Assembly (NCBI GenBank): GCA_025667525.1
Contig: CM046881.1
Location: 493,355,627-493,419,626, forward strand
Reading direction: 5' to 3'
Origin: Glebionis coronaria
Lineage: Eukaryota > Streptophyta > Magnoliopsida > Asterales > Asteraceae
DNA: 64,000 nt
In this document: positions 43,178-53,807 of the stretch, piece after piece
Numbering within the stretch: the stretch's first letter is position 1
Layout: each line of letters begins with the position of its first letter
Notes under the pieces: model-generated
What the model was told of the DNA's origin: nothing
Databases searched by the model: none
The model's input: only the letters and a program-made list of their open reading frames with translations
Made by a program: the position numbers and the translations under genes

Positions 43178-43215
43178 CCATTTCCAACTACTACCCAACT
43201 TTAGCTATTCCAATA

Positions 43216-46200
43216 ATGATGTTCTTCTTAAGCTCTAGTTCTTTTGTAAGATTCTTTGTTACTTTGATGGTGGTATGGATTAGTGGTAGCTTGTATGCTA
43301 ATGGATGTTTTACGTCGATCATCAGCTTTGGTGATTCCCTTACAGATACCGGGAATGCAAAACAAGTAGCATCCATAACTCACAACCAATATTCATGTAG
43401 TAATCCTCCGTATGGCATTAGCTACTTCGATGAACCTACTGGCCGTTGCTCTGATGGTCGTCTCATCATTGATTTCCTAGGTAACTCCAAATTGCTTTAG
43501 TTTCACTTGCTTTCAGGGACGGAACTAGTGGGTCCCGGGAAACTCATAAAATTTTGCTGCGCAGTGTTAATTTTTGTAAAAAAACATCTATTTTTCGTAA
43601 ATGCACATGGCCAAACTGTGTCCTAGTTCCTTTCGTGCCTGCTTTCTTTATTTTTTTTTTAATTCTTTTGTGTTTTTCGAAAACTTTGAATATCTTCAAG
43701 TAGATATAATTCCTCAATGACTAGTATGTTTTGGATTTATGTAGCGGAGAGTCTTGGATTGCCTTTCATACAACCAATTATGTATGACAAGGGGAGTGAA
43801 ATTGGGATGACTATGGAACAAGGAGCCAATTTTGCGGTGGGAGGTGCTACAGCATTGAATTCATCGTTTCTTGAAGATATAGGAATTCCAAATTCTTTTA
43901 TAGACACGTCTCTAGGAGTTCAGTTGGCGTGGTTTAAGCAAGCACTGCCTTCTATTTGCGGAAATGTTTCAGGTAATGATATCTTTTACAAGTATATATT
44001 CTGTTACTACTGTGGTGATGCTTGTTACTTGATTATTAGTATTGGTTTTCTTTGGTTCTAACATGTTTAAGATGTGGGGGTTTAAATGTTAAAACGAGAA
44101 TTCCACTCAAAATGTGCGTCAAAAAACTAAAATGGCATAACTTGATGTACTTGTTGGCAGATTGTAGAAATTTAATTGGAAGTTCTTTAATCCTCATGGG
44201 AGAGATTGGAGGAAACGATTACATTTATGGACTAGTAGCAGGAAAACACATTGATGATGTCAAACTGTTGATTCCTCTTGTTATTGATACGGTCGTGTCG
44301 ACAATCATTGTATATATCCTAACTATAGCTAATACGTCCTAAGCAATTAGCGTTTGAAATTTTGTTATCTTGATCAATTTCATATTTGTAATTATAGGAG
44401 TTAATTAAGATGGGGGCGCGAACACTTGTCGTTCCAGGAAACTTTCCAATTGGATGCTCTTCATTGCTTTTAACACGAAGTGGTTCACAGAAGAAAGAGA
44501 ATGATCCCACAACTGGTTGTGTCATCGAGTTCAATGAGTTTATAGAATATCACCATGACCTCTTGCTAATAAAACTTAACCAAATTCGGGAGTTACATCC
44601 TGATGTCAACGTCATATATGCTGACTACTACAACGCTTCAATGCAAATCTACCGTTCTCCAGATAAATTTGGTACGTCATAATATGTACAGGTGGGGGAA
44701 CAAAAGTCAAACGTGTAATTCTATTGATGTTAAAACGGGTTGGATGGGTCGATAAGAATTTTATTTGACAGATAATCCCTATGTGATCTGTTATGTATTT
44801 AGTCTTTATTAGCCTAAGTCATGTCTAGGGGATAGTTATCAAGATTCCTAAGTAGCCTATAGCAATAAAGGTCGGTTGGCTGTGTCGAAGCCCAACCCGA
44901 CCCGTAGGACTATGTATTAGTCGGTTCCCCCTCATCTCTATAAAAGGAGGTGAGGGGGAACGAGATTCATAACGCTTCTTTATCAATAATACTAATCTAA
45001 TCGATTAGGGTTCATACCTTGTGGGTTTTCTTTTCTGTCGATGATTGCTTCATAGATCGAATATTCCGCATCTAGTAACTAGGTTGTAGTCGTTTTTACT
45101 ACAAGTGGTATCAGAGCCCTGGTTCGCAGGTTCTTCGAGCGCTGGTTATCTAGGATCGATCGAAGGTGGTGGTGTTCAGGGATCGTGGACATCATCGAAG
45201 GAGCAGCATAGTTTCGACACAAAAAGGTTCGGTGTGATTGTTTTTGCATCGATTGAAAGTTTGGTGTCGACTCTTGTTTTTTTTTTTTTGGTTTGCCGCC
45301 ATTGATAGAAACAAGAAATAGGAAAAGAGGACTGTGTCAAACACATTACTTCAAAGGGTTGAATATAATAGAAGAGACATATTGGACCAAGGCTCTATTT
45401 AGTTTGGACTAAAGTTTATTAGTCAAAGAGTTGGACTAAAGTCTATTGGGCTAATCTGATTATATTTCTTTTGTTTTACTTGATATAATACAAGAAGATA
45501 TTATATTACTTTGAAGGATTACACAAGGGGACTTCGTAGTTCGTGATTGTGAGGGTTAATATATCACAAGGTTTAGCGAATTATCGAAAGGACTTTGTTA
45601 TTTTGTGATTGTGAGGGTTTATCACAAGGTTTAGCAAATTAACAAAGGGGATAAAGAAGCGTTCAAGACTTGTCGAGGTTGCAAGATTTCTTAGGTTATT
45701 AGAGATCGGTTTGCAAAATTAAAAGTACGACAAGGGTTACTTCAAAAGGCGCCGGGTACTTTCTTGATTCAAGGATTGTCGATTTATTGGATAGGTAAAT
45801 TTCCAAGGTTCAGTCGATATTTGAGTAAGAAAGGGGTTTTCTTTTGAAGGGTTACTTGGTTTGATCGATTACTAAGATTTTTATCTTAGGGTTATATCGA
45901 TAAATCAAGGGGTGTTTTATACACGGGATACTTTGCTAGATCGTATTTTTTTGTGTAGGTAAATTCACAAAAGGTTAAACGATTAGCAAAGGGTTAAAAT
46001 AAGATGACGCTGAGCAAATTTGACATCGAGAAATTCGATGGGAAGAATGACTTTGGGTTATGGCAGGTAAGGATGAAGGCTTTGCTGGAACATCTGGAAT
46101 TAGATGCAGCATTGGAAGAATTACCCGCCACCACAATAGTGGCTTACGATAATGTCATTCAGAAAAAGGCTTACAGCGCACTGATCTTGTGTTTGGATGA

Positions 46201-49200
46201 TCGGGTCCTAAGGGAGATCACCAAGGAGACGACTGCAGCGGGGATTTGGAAAAAGTTAGAGACTTTATACATGACAAAGTCTTTAGCTAATCGTTTGTAC
46301 TTGAAGAAAAAGTTATATACTTTTCAAATGCATCAAGGTAGGAGTCAGTCTGAACATATTGATGAGTTTCACAAGCTCGTAGGTGACTTAGCGGCTATAG
46401 ATACTGCTATATCAGATGAGGATCAGGCATTATTATTACTCACATCTTTACCATCGTCTTACGATAATCTCGTGGAGACTTTGCTATATGGTCGGGATAC
46501 TTTGAAGCTAGAAGACGTGCTCGCGACACTTAATTCTAGGGAACTTCAGAAGATGACGGAAGCAAAGGGTGATAGTGGTGAAGGGTTGTATGTGAGGGAG
46601 AGATCCGGTCAGAGAGATATGGAGCAGGGTGAAAATAGTTCGTGATCAAGGTCGCAAGGAAGGAGTGGCAGACTCAGGTGTTATATATGTCAGTCTGAGG
46701 ATCATTTGAAGAGGGATTGTCCCAGGTATAATCACAAGAAATCTCAAGGTTTTGTCAAAGATAAAGATCAGGTGTCCGGTTCTGGAGCTGATGGGTATGA
46801 CAATGCTGATGTTATGATGGCTATGAGTGTTGATGAACTTTTGGACTGGATCATGGATTCAGGGGGCTCATACCATATGACATACAGGAGAGATTATTTG
46901 GTTGATTTTAAAGAGTATGACGGTGGTAATGTACTACTAGGTGATGGTAGGGAATGCCGTGTACGAGGGACAGGAAAGGTTCGAGTACGAATGAGGGATG
47001 GATCAAGTTTCTTGTTGGACAACGTCAGGTATGTTCCGGAATTAAGACGAAACTTGATATCGCTGGGCACTCTTGAAAAAGAGGGTTTTACCGTGAAGAT
47101 GCAGTTGGGCAAGATCAAGGTTATAAAGGGTTCACTGGTGGTACTATCAGGAACCAGAAGGGCTAATTGCGTATATACCCTGAACGGTCAGGCTATGACC
47201 GGGAAGACAATGAAGGGTAGGAAGCAGTTAGGAAAATTTCAGACTGGGTGGAAGATCAAGACAGGTAATGTTCTTGATTCTTGTAATCAGAAGTCTACAC
47301 AACAATGTATGAAGAGTGGGGTCGCCAAACATTTGGATGTTGCAGGGTTACAGCAGCAGAATGGGTTGGTTGAGATGACAAATGTGACACTCTTGGATAA
47401 GGTACGTTGTTTTCTGATTAAGTCTGGTCTGTCCAAGGTTTTTTGGACAGAGGATACAACCATGTCTACATATCTAGATAATAGGTCACCATCAGCAGCG
47501 ATTGGATTCAAGAAGACTATAGATATGTTTGGCGTTTTTGGTTGGCTTGCTAGTATTGAGCAAGGGATGCTTGAACCGGTTAAGTTCAAGTGCATATTCC
47601 TGGGATACCGTAAAGGTATGAATGTTTATCAACTTTGGAGGTTAGATGACGTTACTTCAAAGGGAGTGCTTTACAGGAATATGAGTTTCAATGAAAGTAG
47701 GCAATACAAGAAAACTTTCATTGGTTCTGGTGTATGTACAAGTTCAGTGCAGGTGTTGCAAGGAGTTGAGTTTGAGGTGGAATATCGGGAGGATCAAGCA
47801 CTTGAGGTGGAACCTCAGGGGAATGTTGATCATGTAGATGTTTCAAAGAAAGTACAAACTCAAGTTTTGATATACTATCATCAAGCACGTGATAGGGAGC
47901 AACACTTAGCACGGGAACTATTCAAGTATAGAGAAGACAGTAATGAGACTGCTTTTGCAGTTGCTGCAGTGGAGAAGATTTATGCACATGAGTCATTGAC
48001 TTTCAATGATACAGTTGCTTGTGAGGTTCTTTCCAAGTGGATAGCTGGATTGAAAGAAGAAATGGATACTCGGTTAGATGTGTATGTGCTCAGCAACGGT
48101 TGCCGGAAAAGTAGTGACGACAGATACAGTTATTACTGGGAGGATACACCAGGTATGTTCATACATCTATTTCTCTATATAGATTGTATGGTATTTTCTT
48201 ACGGATGCAAGGCTGAGATCTCGGTTACCAAGGGTTTGCTGGTTAAAGCAAAGGGAAATATACTTGGTATTAAGATCATCAGGAATCAGAGTGGTAATAC
48301 TCTGAGGGTGTCACAGTCCAGGTTTTACAACAGAAAGTTGGTACAGACTTTGTTGAAGGGACACTCCATACTGTCGTTGGAGGATAGTCTATCAGGGGAC
48401 TGTGATGTGGTAAAGAATAGTAAGTGGTCATATATATATGCGGTTGGAAGCCAGGAGTATCAGGTGGTCTGCACGAGACCTGACATAGCATCTGCAGATG
48501 TGAGTATGTTGGATAGATTTGATCGTGGATTACAGACATACGTACAAGTTTTTGTGGATTTTGACTACACCATGGGTAGATCGATCACTGTCATGGGTAG
48601 ATCAATCACAGGGTACGAGTTGCTGATACATGGATGTGCGAGGAGCTGGGAAGCTAAGTTGCAGCACAAGGAGGCTTTGTGGACAACTAAAGCGGAGTAT
48701 ATGACACTTACGGAGGTTGTGAAAGGAGCTATTTGGCTAAGGGGATTCTTGGAAGAGTTAGGCGTGAAGCTTAACACTGTTGCAGTTAATTGTGATAATC
48801 AGGGCGCGATTCATCTATCGCGGAATCATGTTTTTCATGATAGGACTAAGCACATCAATGTGCGTTATCACTTTATCAGAAGAGTCTTGGTTGCAAAGAC
48901 GGCTGAAGTTCTGAAGGTGTGTACTGAACACAATGCTGCGGATGCCTTGACGAAGATGGTACCTGGACGCAAGTTACAACACTGCTTGAAGCTGCTGAGT
49001 GTTGGGATAGGCTAATATAAGCCTAAGGTGGAAATTGTTATGTATTTAGTCTTTATTAGCCTAAGTCATGTCTAGGGGATAGTTATCAAGATTCCTAAGT
49101 AGCCTATAGCAATAAAGGTCGGTTGGCTGTGTCGAAGCCCAACCCGACCCGTAGGACTATGTATTAGTCGGTTCCCCCTCATCTCTATAAAAGGAGGTGA

Positions 49201-49847
49201 GGGGGAACGAGATTCATAACGCTTCTTTATCAATAATACTAATCTAATCGATTAGGGTTCATACCTTGTGGGTTTTCTTTTCTGTCGATGATTGCTTCAT
49301 AGATCGAATATTCCGCATCTAGTAACTAGGTTGTAGTCGTTTTTACTACATGATCAAACTAAAAAAAAAGCATATCCATTTGGTAATAGTTTAGTTACTG
49401 ATCTAAAGATTAATTTAGAAATTTTTATGCTACAAAATACATAATTTAAGTACTTTCTGACCCGTTTTTTTCTGCGTTCCTATTTTACCCGTTTGACATG
49501 ATAGATATAGAAGGATAGATAATAATATGATTTCACTCTTTCACTAAACCGTCTGGTAAGCTTAAAATATACATTTTGCAGGATTCACAAGCGGGGCGTT
49601 AAAGGCTTGTTGTGGAGGTGGAGGGCCATTTAACTACAATTCATCGGCAGAATGTGGATCTGCATCAGCCACCATGTGTGATCACCCCGATACATATGTT
49701 AGCTGGGATGGATTACACTTAACCGAAGCAACATACAAATTGGTTTTCAAGAATATATTTGAAGGACCATACAGTACACCCCAGTTTAATTCATTGTGTC
49801 CTGTATCTACATCACAATCTGGGGTCGGATTAACAAGTTCCTATTAA
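43216..49847 (+). CDS. GDSL esterase/lipase 2 (393 aa, 5 exons; retroelement in intron 4)
   Basis: Exons 43216-43480, 43745-43972, 44161-44309, 44398-44671 and 49582-49847; phases join and GT-AG borders are kept. Signal peptide about residues 10-28. Catalytic residues: Ser41 (SFGDSLTD), Asn183 (GEIGGNDY), Asp348 and His351 ([10 protein letters not shown]). Intron 4 is 4910 bp because Copia C3 (44789-49350) sits in it in the same orientation. Without C3 and its target duplication the intron would be 343 bp, against 341 bp in gene 1. The coding sequence is undamaged, but transcripts could end at the poly(A) signal of an LTR and then lack exon 5 with Asp348 and His351 (inference). Same clade as genes 1 and 3. 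Confidence 0.92.
44789..45103 (+). repeat. 5' LTR of C3 (315 bp)
   Basis: TGTTATGTATTTAG start and TTTTACTACA end. An 11-bp inverted repeat GTTCCCCCTCA/TGAGGGGGAAC (44924-44934 and 44951-44961) encloses the TATA box CTATAAAAG in its loop. The 3' LTR is the same at 49036-49350. Confidence 0.93.
45104..46003 (+). other. C3 leader with 60-bp tandem duplication
   Basis: Primer site TGGTATCAGAGCC at 45106-45118. Two imperfect units at 45529-45589 and 45590-45647 share TTGTGATTGTGAGGGTT-type and ATCACAAGGTTTAGC blocks. No ORF of note. Confidence 0.7.
46004..46645 (+). pseudogene. C3 gag, ending in premature TGA
   Basis: ATG at 46004. 213 codons of Copia gag (UBN2-type): [60 protein letters not shown]. 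The TGA at 46643-46645 separates it from a CCHC knuckle [14 protein letters not shown] at 46680-46721, which lies in the same frame and opens the next segment; one base change divides an otherwise single 1004-codon frame. It forms the particle shell and binds element RNA. Confidence 0.85.
46646..49015 (+). CDS. C3 collapsed pol, open but lacking catalytic cores
   Basis: The frame continues from gag without shift to TAG-free 49015. It keeps the CCHC knuckle, a protease site [11 protein letters not shown] (46849) and the RNase H end ([38 protein letters not shown]). The integrase D-D-E core is missing: only the C-terminal part from about [17 protein letters not shown] onward is recognisable. 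RT is reduced to fragments, with [11 protein letters not shown] where the family has the catalytic YVDD-type box. I recall the same collapsed arrangement in other daisy-family 'zinc finger CCHC' annotations, so it may be an established defective family and not a lesion of this copy. It stays open for about 790 codons. Confidence 0.8.
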   Translation, partial: SRSQGRSGRLRCYICQSEDHLKRDCPRYNHKKSQGFVKDKDQVSGSGADGYDNADVMMAMSVDELLDWIMDSGGSYHMTYRRDYLVDFKEYDGGNVLLGDGRECRVRGTGKVRVRMRDGSSFLLDNVRYVPELRRNLISLGTLEKEGFTVKMQLGKIKVIKGSLVVLSGTRRANCVYTLNGQAMTGKTMKGRKQLGKFQTGWKIKTGNVLDSCNQKSTQQCMKSGVAKHLDVAGLQQQNGLVEMTNVTLLDKVRCFLIKSGLSKVFWTEDTTMSTYLDNRSPSAAIGFKKTIDMFGVFGWLASIEQGMLEPVKFKCIFLGYRKGMNVYQLWRLDDVTSKGVLYRNMSFNESRQYKKTFIGSGVCTSSVQVLQGVEFEVEYREDQALEVEPQGNVDHVDVSKKVQTQVLIYYHQARDREQHLARELFKYREDSNETAFAVAAVEKIYAHESLTFNDTVACEVLSKWIAGLKEEMDTRLDVYVLSNGCRKSSDDRYSYYWEDTPGMFIHLFLYIDCMVFSYGCKAEISVTKGLLVKAKGNILGIKIIRNQSGNTLRVSQSRFYNRKLVQTLLKGHSILSLEDSLSGDCDVVKNSKWSYIYAVGSQEYQVVCTRPDIASADVSMLDRFDRGLQTYVQVFVDFDYTMGRSITVMGRSITGYELLIHGCARSWEAKLQHKEALWTTKAEYMTLTEVVKGAIWLRGFLEELGVKLNTVAVNCDNQGAIHLSRNHVFHDRTKHINVRYHFIRRVLVAKTAEVLKVCTEHNAADALTKMVPGRKLQHCLKLLSVGIG
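49036..49350 (+). repeat. 3' LTR of C3 (315 bp)
   Basis: Identical by eye to the 5' LTR. Polypurine tract AAGGTGGAAA precedes it at 49025-49034. Confidence 0.93.
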
Positions 49848-50249
49848 GCAAATGCACGCTAGGATGTATACTCTTACCTAGTCACTGTGTGTAACCAGAC
49901 GAAATTTTCTGAGTTAAATGTGCACAATTATTTTCTAGTTACATATATTGTCCCCTGAAAAACAAAACACGTTACATCTGCAATGTAGTAATGATTTATT
50001 CGTTAAGCATTATAGTGTTTTGCCTAACATTAATCATTTAAAATTTACCTGCAGTTAAATAGATAAATATATATTTGCCTTGAAATTCACATTATTAATC
50101 GGGTAGGTCTTTTACCAAGAGGGGCTGGTGTGGTTGACGTTTTACCATTGTTACGGCTGGTGTTATTACTATACCCCAATTAAGTTCAAAGTTATAGCTT
50201 CAATGTTAATAAATCAACGCTGTGCTTGTTTGGGATTCACACTTTGCAG
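49848..50249. other. Intergenic, 3' flank of GDSL gene 2
   Basis: AT-rich. The last ~150 bp may be intron sequence belonging to the exon-5 relic that follows. No gene seen. Confidence 0.45.
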
Positions 50250-50529
50250 GAATCCCACAAGTGGGGCTTTGAAACCATGTTATGGAGGTGGAGGGCTGTT
50301 TTATAACGTTCAGCTCATCCGCGAGATGTGTATATATGAAGGAACGGCTATGTGGGATCAACCAGGCACATGTGTTAATTGGGATGGAGTGCAATTAACA
50401 GAAGGAGCATACAAACAGATTTAATTTCCTAGAGTTTATTTCAAGGGCCACACACAACACCCCACTTTAGCTCCTAGTGCATTGCATTAACATCACAAGT
50501 GAGACTTGGGTTATCAAGCTCTATGTAGA
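50250..50529 (+). pseudogene. GDSL exon-5 relic
   Basis: An isolated last exon with its acceptor (TTTGCAG at 50243-50249) intact. It keeps SGALKPCYGGGG and CVNWDGVQLTEGAYKQI. The catalytic His of block V is replaced by Gln (DGVQ), an early TAA lies at 50422-50424, and the start has one extra base. Exons 1-4 are absent. It shows a further gene copy once lay between genes 2 and 3. Confidence 0.85.
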
Positions 50530-50930
50530 CGATACAAGCTTGGGTATGTATTATATATCGTTTATCAATTTAGATTAAACATTATTCATTACATCAAATT
50601 ATGACTCAGTCCACATGGATCAATGAGGCATTTGTCGAGCCTACTGTCAAGTGTTCCTCTTACATGGTTTTTGTTCTTGTGCACAGAGTGGCCGTACTCT
50701 CGATATGTCATTGCCCGTTTTGTCTTTGGTTCTAAATTTAGTCATTTCTTTTCATGAACTTCTTGTTCATTATTGCTGATATATATTGAGATCAATGAAT
50801 CCATTAAAAAATTACATGTAGAACACGTGATCTCAAGTCAATGGTAGACCTTCTTAAACATGTTGCCCTCTCAGATTCTCTATACATGTTTAATAGCATC
50901 AAATCCTTGCGGCTATTTTTTTAATAAGGC
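50530..50930. other. Intergenic, no feature seen
   Basis: Unique-looking AT-rich sequence between the exon-5 relic and the promoter of GDSL gene 3. Confidence 0.5.
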
Positions 50931-50931
50931 G

Positions 50932-50939
50932 TATAAATA
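50932..50939 (+). promoter_or_regulatory. TATA box of GDSL gene 3
   Basis: TATAAATA, 79 bp upstream of the ATG at 51011. Confidence 0.5.
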
Positions 50940-51010
50940 TATACATACTTTATGTAGCATTGGTCAGCTACTCAGCCAGATACAAATGAATTGACTTTAA
51001 AGCAACAACT

Positions 51011-52710
51011 ATGATCCAATCTCTAATGGTCTCTTCATCAAGCACCATGTTAGTATTTGCAAGGTTCTTGGTATTTTTGATGGTGTCTTGGAGTAGTGGC
51101 AGCTTGTATGCTGATGGATGTTATACGTCAATCATTAGCTTCGGTGATTCCCTTGCGGATACTGGTAATCTAAAACAAATGGCTACGATATCTGGTCAAG
51201 TTCTTCCAACTTTTTTGCCCCCATATGGTGAAACTTTCTTCCATGAACCAACAGGCCGTTGCTCCAATGGCCGTCTTATTATCGATTTCCTAGGTAACTT
51301 TGTACGATAACTCTAGTAATAGTATTCAAATGTCTGCTAGATGCAGTTTTGGCCTAGATCGAATCACATATCCGAAAGTTCAAGCAAAATTTCATATATT
51401 ATGTTAGTTTTTTTTTTTTCTGTAGCGGAGAGTCTTGGATTGCCGTTGATACCACCATACCAGCAGATCAAAGGGGGTGATGGTGTGGCGGAGTTTGGAC
51501 AGGGAGTGAATTACGCGGTGGAGGGTGCTACAGCATTGACTTCAGCGTTTTATGAAGAAAGGGGAATTCAAAATCTTACGACAAATGCATCCTTAGGAGT
51601 TCAGTTTGCATGGTTTAAACAATCATTGCGTTATTTTTGCAATAACTCTTCGGGTAATTATAATTGTTTCTACATGTTAAAAAGATAGGTAGTTTTGCTT
51701 TTTATAAAACTGAATCCTGTTATACATTTTTGGCAGATTGTAGGAATTTAATTGCACGTTCTTTGATCTTAATGGGAGAGATTGGCGGTAACGATTACAA
51801 CACTCCAATGCATCAGGGAAAGCCCATGGATGAGGTCAAGTCATACGTCCCTCTAGTTATTGATACAATCGCCTCAGCAATCAATGTAAGAAGCTGTTTA
51901 AGTCATACGAAATATGTTTTTAGCAATTTACTGCCGATTTATAGTATAACAACTCAAATCTGTGTCACACCCTTTAGTACTGTACTAAGCATCGAAATAA
52001 GATCTCCGAAGTAGGTGTTCCTATGTCTTTTCATTGGCATGAATCTTACAGATCTAAATACAGGAGTTGATTGAGATGGGGGCTCAGACACTTGTTGTTC
52101 CTGGAAACTTGCCAATGGGATGCTCTTTGGCGTATTTGACTGAATTTAATTCGAAGAATGAAAAGCATGATCCCACAACCAGATGCCTCATTCGGTTCAA
52201 TGAATTCGCCAAATATCACAACAGGCTACTACAAACCAAACTAGATGAGATTAGAGAGCTTCATCCTAATGTCACCATCATTTACGCTGACTACTACAAT
52301 GCTGCCATGGAAATCTATCTTTCTCCAGATAAATTTGGTAAGTACCATGTTATAAATCAAATTAATATGACCATGTTTAATTAGCATTACAAAGGGGCCG
52401 GACATCAATTATGTTTGTGTTCGTATGGGTTTCGCACTTTTCAGGATTAACAAATGGGGCATTAAAGGCGTGTTGCGGAGGAGGAGGGCCGTATAATTAC
52501 AACCCTTCAGCAAGATGTGGAATGACATCTGCCACAGTGTGTGATCAACCAGATACATATGTTAACTGGGATGGAGTACATTTGACAGAAGCGGCTTATA
52601 AACAGATTTTCAAGGGTTTATTTCACGGGTCATATACTACACCTAAATTTACTTCCTTGTGTCCTACATTAACATCACAGTTAGGAGTCAGATTATCTAG
52701 TTTTATGTAA
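51011..52710 (+). CDS. GDSL esterase/lipase 3 (399 aa, 5 exons)
   Basis: Exons 51011-51293, 51426-51653, 51737-51885, 52064-52337 and 52445-52710, phases consistent, GT-AG borders. A signal peptide lies after a short N-terminal extension (hydrophobic residues about 13-32). Ser47 in SFGDSLADTGN, Asn189 in GEIGGNDYN, and Asp354 and His357 in NWDGVHLTEAAY complete the SGNH set. Exons 2 and 3 have the same lengths (228 and 149 bp) in all three genes, and exons 4 and 5 (274 and 266 bp) match gene 2. A probable secreted ester hydrolase or acyltransferase of the same subfamily; all introns are short, so this is the most compact copy. An ATG at 51029 is a possible alternative start. Confidence 0.93.
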
Positions 52711-53807
52711 GAAATGCAAGCCTGAGAAAAAAACCAAGTATAAATTTATATTTTACAATCATATCATGTGTAGAACTTATTGCATGAAGGGTCATGTCAA
52801 AGGAAATGTATTATTAAGGAATAGTGAAAAAGATGTGCTAGGCATTTTAAATTGTTTGAAAATGAAATTAGACCCACCTGTTGATGAGTTAATGTTATCA
52901 CATGAAACATACAACAATATTTATTAGAACAAATCTTCTAGGGCTATTTTGGAAAGATGACTAAAAGGTCTCTGGCACTAAAAAAAAGGACATCTCAAAA
53001 CAAAATTAGCTAATTAACCCTATTCGACTTATTCGACCTATTTGACCTTCATATTTTGTTGACACATGTCATTTGTACTAATGAGTAGGTAATTATTGGT
53101 TTGTACTAGTATGGCCCACCTAGTACATGCAAGTACCAAATATGTAAGTGTACTTGCTATTCGACTATAAGTCAAATCAATTATTTGACCCGTACTTTTT
53201 ATAATAAAATATTAATTTTTACTAAATAATACCAAATAGTTTTGTTATTCGACTTTGACCTATATTTTATTCGACTCGTACTTTTTAATAATAATAAAAA
53301 AAATTTTCCCAAATATATTCTCTAGTTCTTCGACTTGTACTATTATATTATTCGACCCGTACTTTTTATTAATAAAAAATTAAAAACATTTTCCCAAATA
53401 AATCTTTTTTTATTCCTTTGATTATACGACTTGTATTATCTTATTATTCGACTTGTACTATTAATAAAAAAACATTTTTAAACTCATTTGTATATGGGCG
53501 CCCATAGTAATACTATGAAGTCTGAACCCATATCCAAGCACGCATAGTTTTGTATTTACCATGTTCAAAAGAAAGAAGAAAGGCAGGCAATGATAGAACT
53601 TAAATTTCTAACTCTCGACCACAGATTACCAGGCCGACCCCAAAGTTTTGTTGGGCACGAGTTGAACATAAATTTGTATTTGAAACAATAACTTCATCAC
53701 GCCTTAAATCATCATATGAAGGTGATAAGCAAACTATAATATTGTGTAAATCAAGATACAACATTGATCGTCCCAACCTTTGCTAAAAAAACTCTAACCG
53801 TTAATTA
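52711..53807. other. Intergenic between GDSL gene 3 and ABCB relic
   Basis: Very AT-rich. Contains the ATTCGAC motif array (53022-53461) and, toward the right end, the 3' flank of the ABCB relic on the minus strand. Confidence 0.5.
53022..53461. repeat. Dispersed array of ATTCGACTTGTAC motifs
   Basis: About seven exact ATTCGAC words and three variants, several extended to ATTCGACYYGTACT followed by a TTTWATAA run, with irregular spacing of 8-90 bases. It is not a simple tandem repeat. Confidence 0.7.

Larger units (their letters stand above)
44789..49350 (+). mobile_element. Copia LTR retrotransposon C3 (4.56 kb), young, in GDSL intron
   Basis: LTRs 44789-45103 and 49036-49350 are both 315 bp and I find no difference between them by eye. 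Target duplication TGATC at 44784-44788 and 49351-49355. A primer site TGGTATCAGAGCC follows the 5' LTR. The gag type ([33 protein letters not shown]) is Tork/Tnt1-like. Pol has collapsed but remains open (see 46706-49015), so the element depends on another for integrase and RT. Identical LTRs indicate very recent insertion. Confidence 0.94.

Noticed and set aside
44789..49350. GDSL gene 2 as two separate genes split by the retroelement
   Set aside because: Splice sites and phase on both sides of C3 fit one gene, and removing C3 restores an intron of 343 bp, close to the 341 bp of gene 1.
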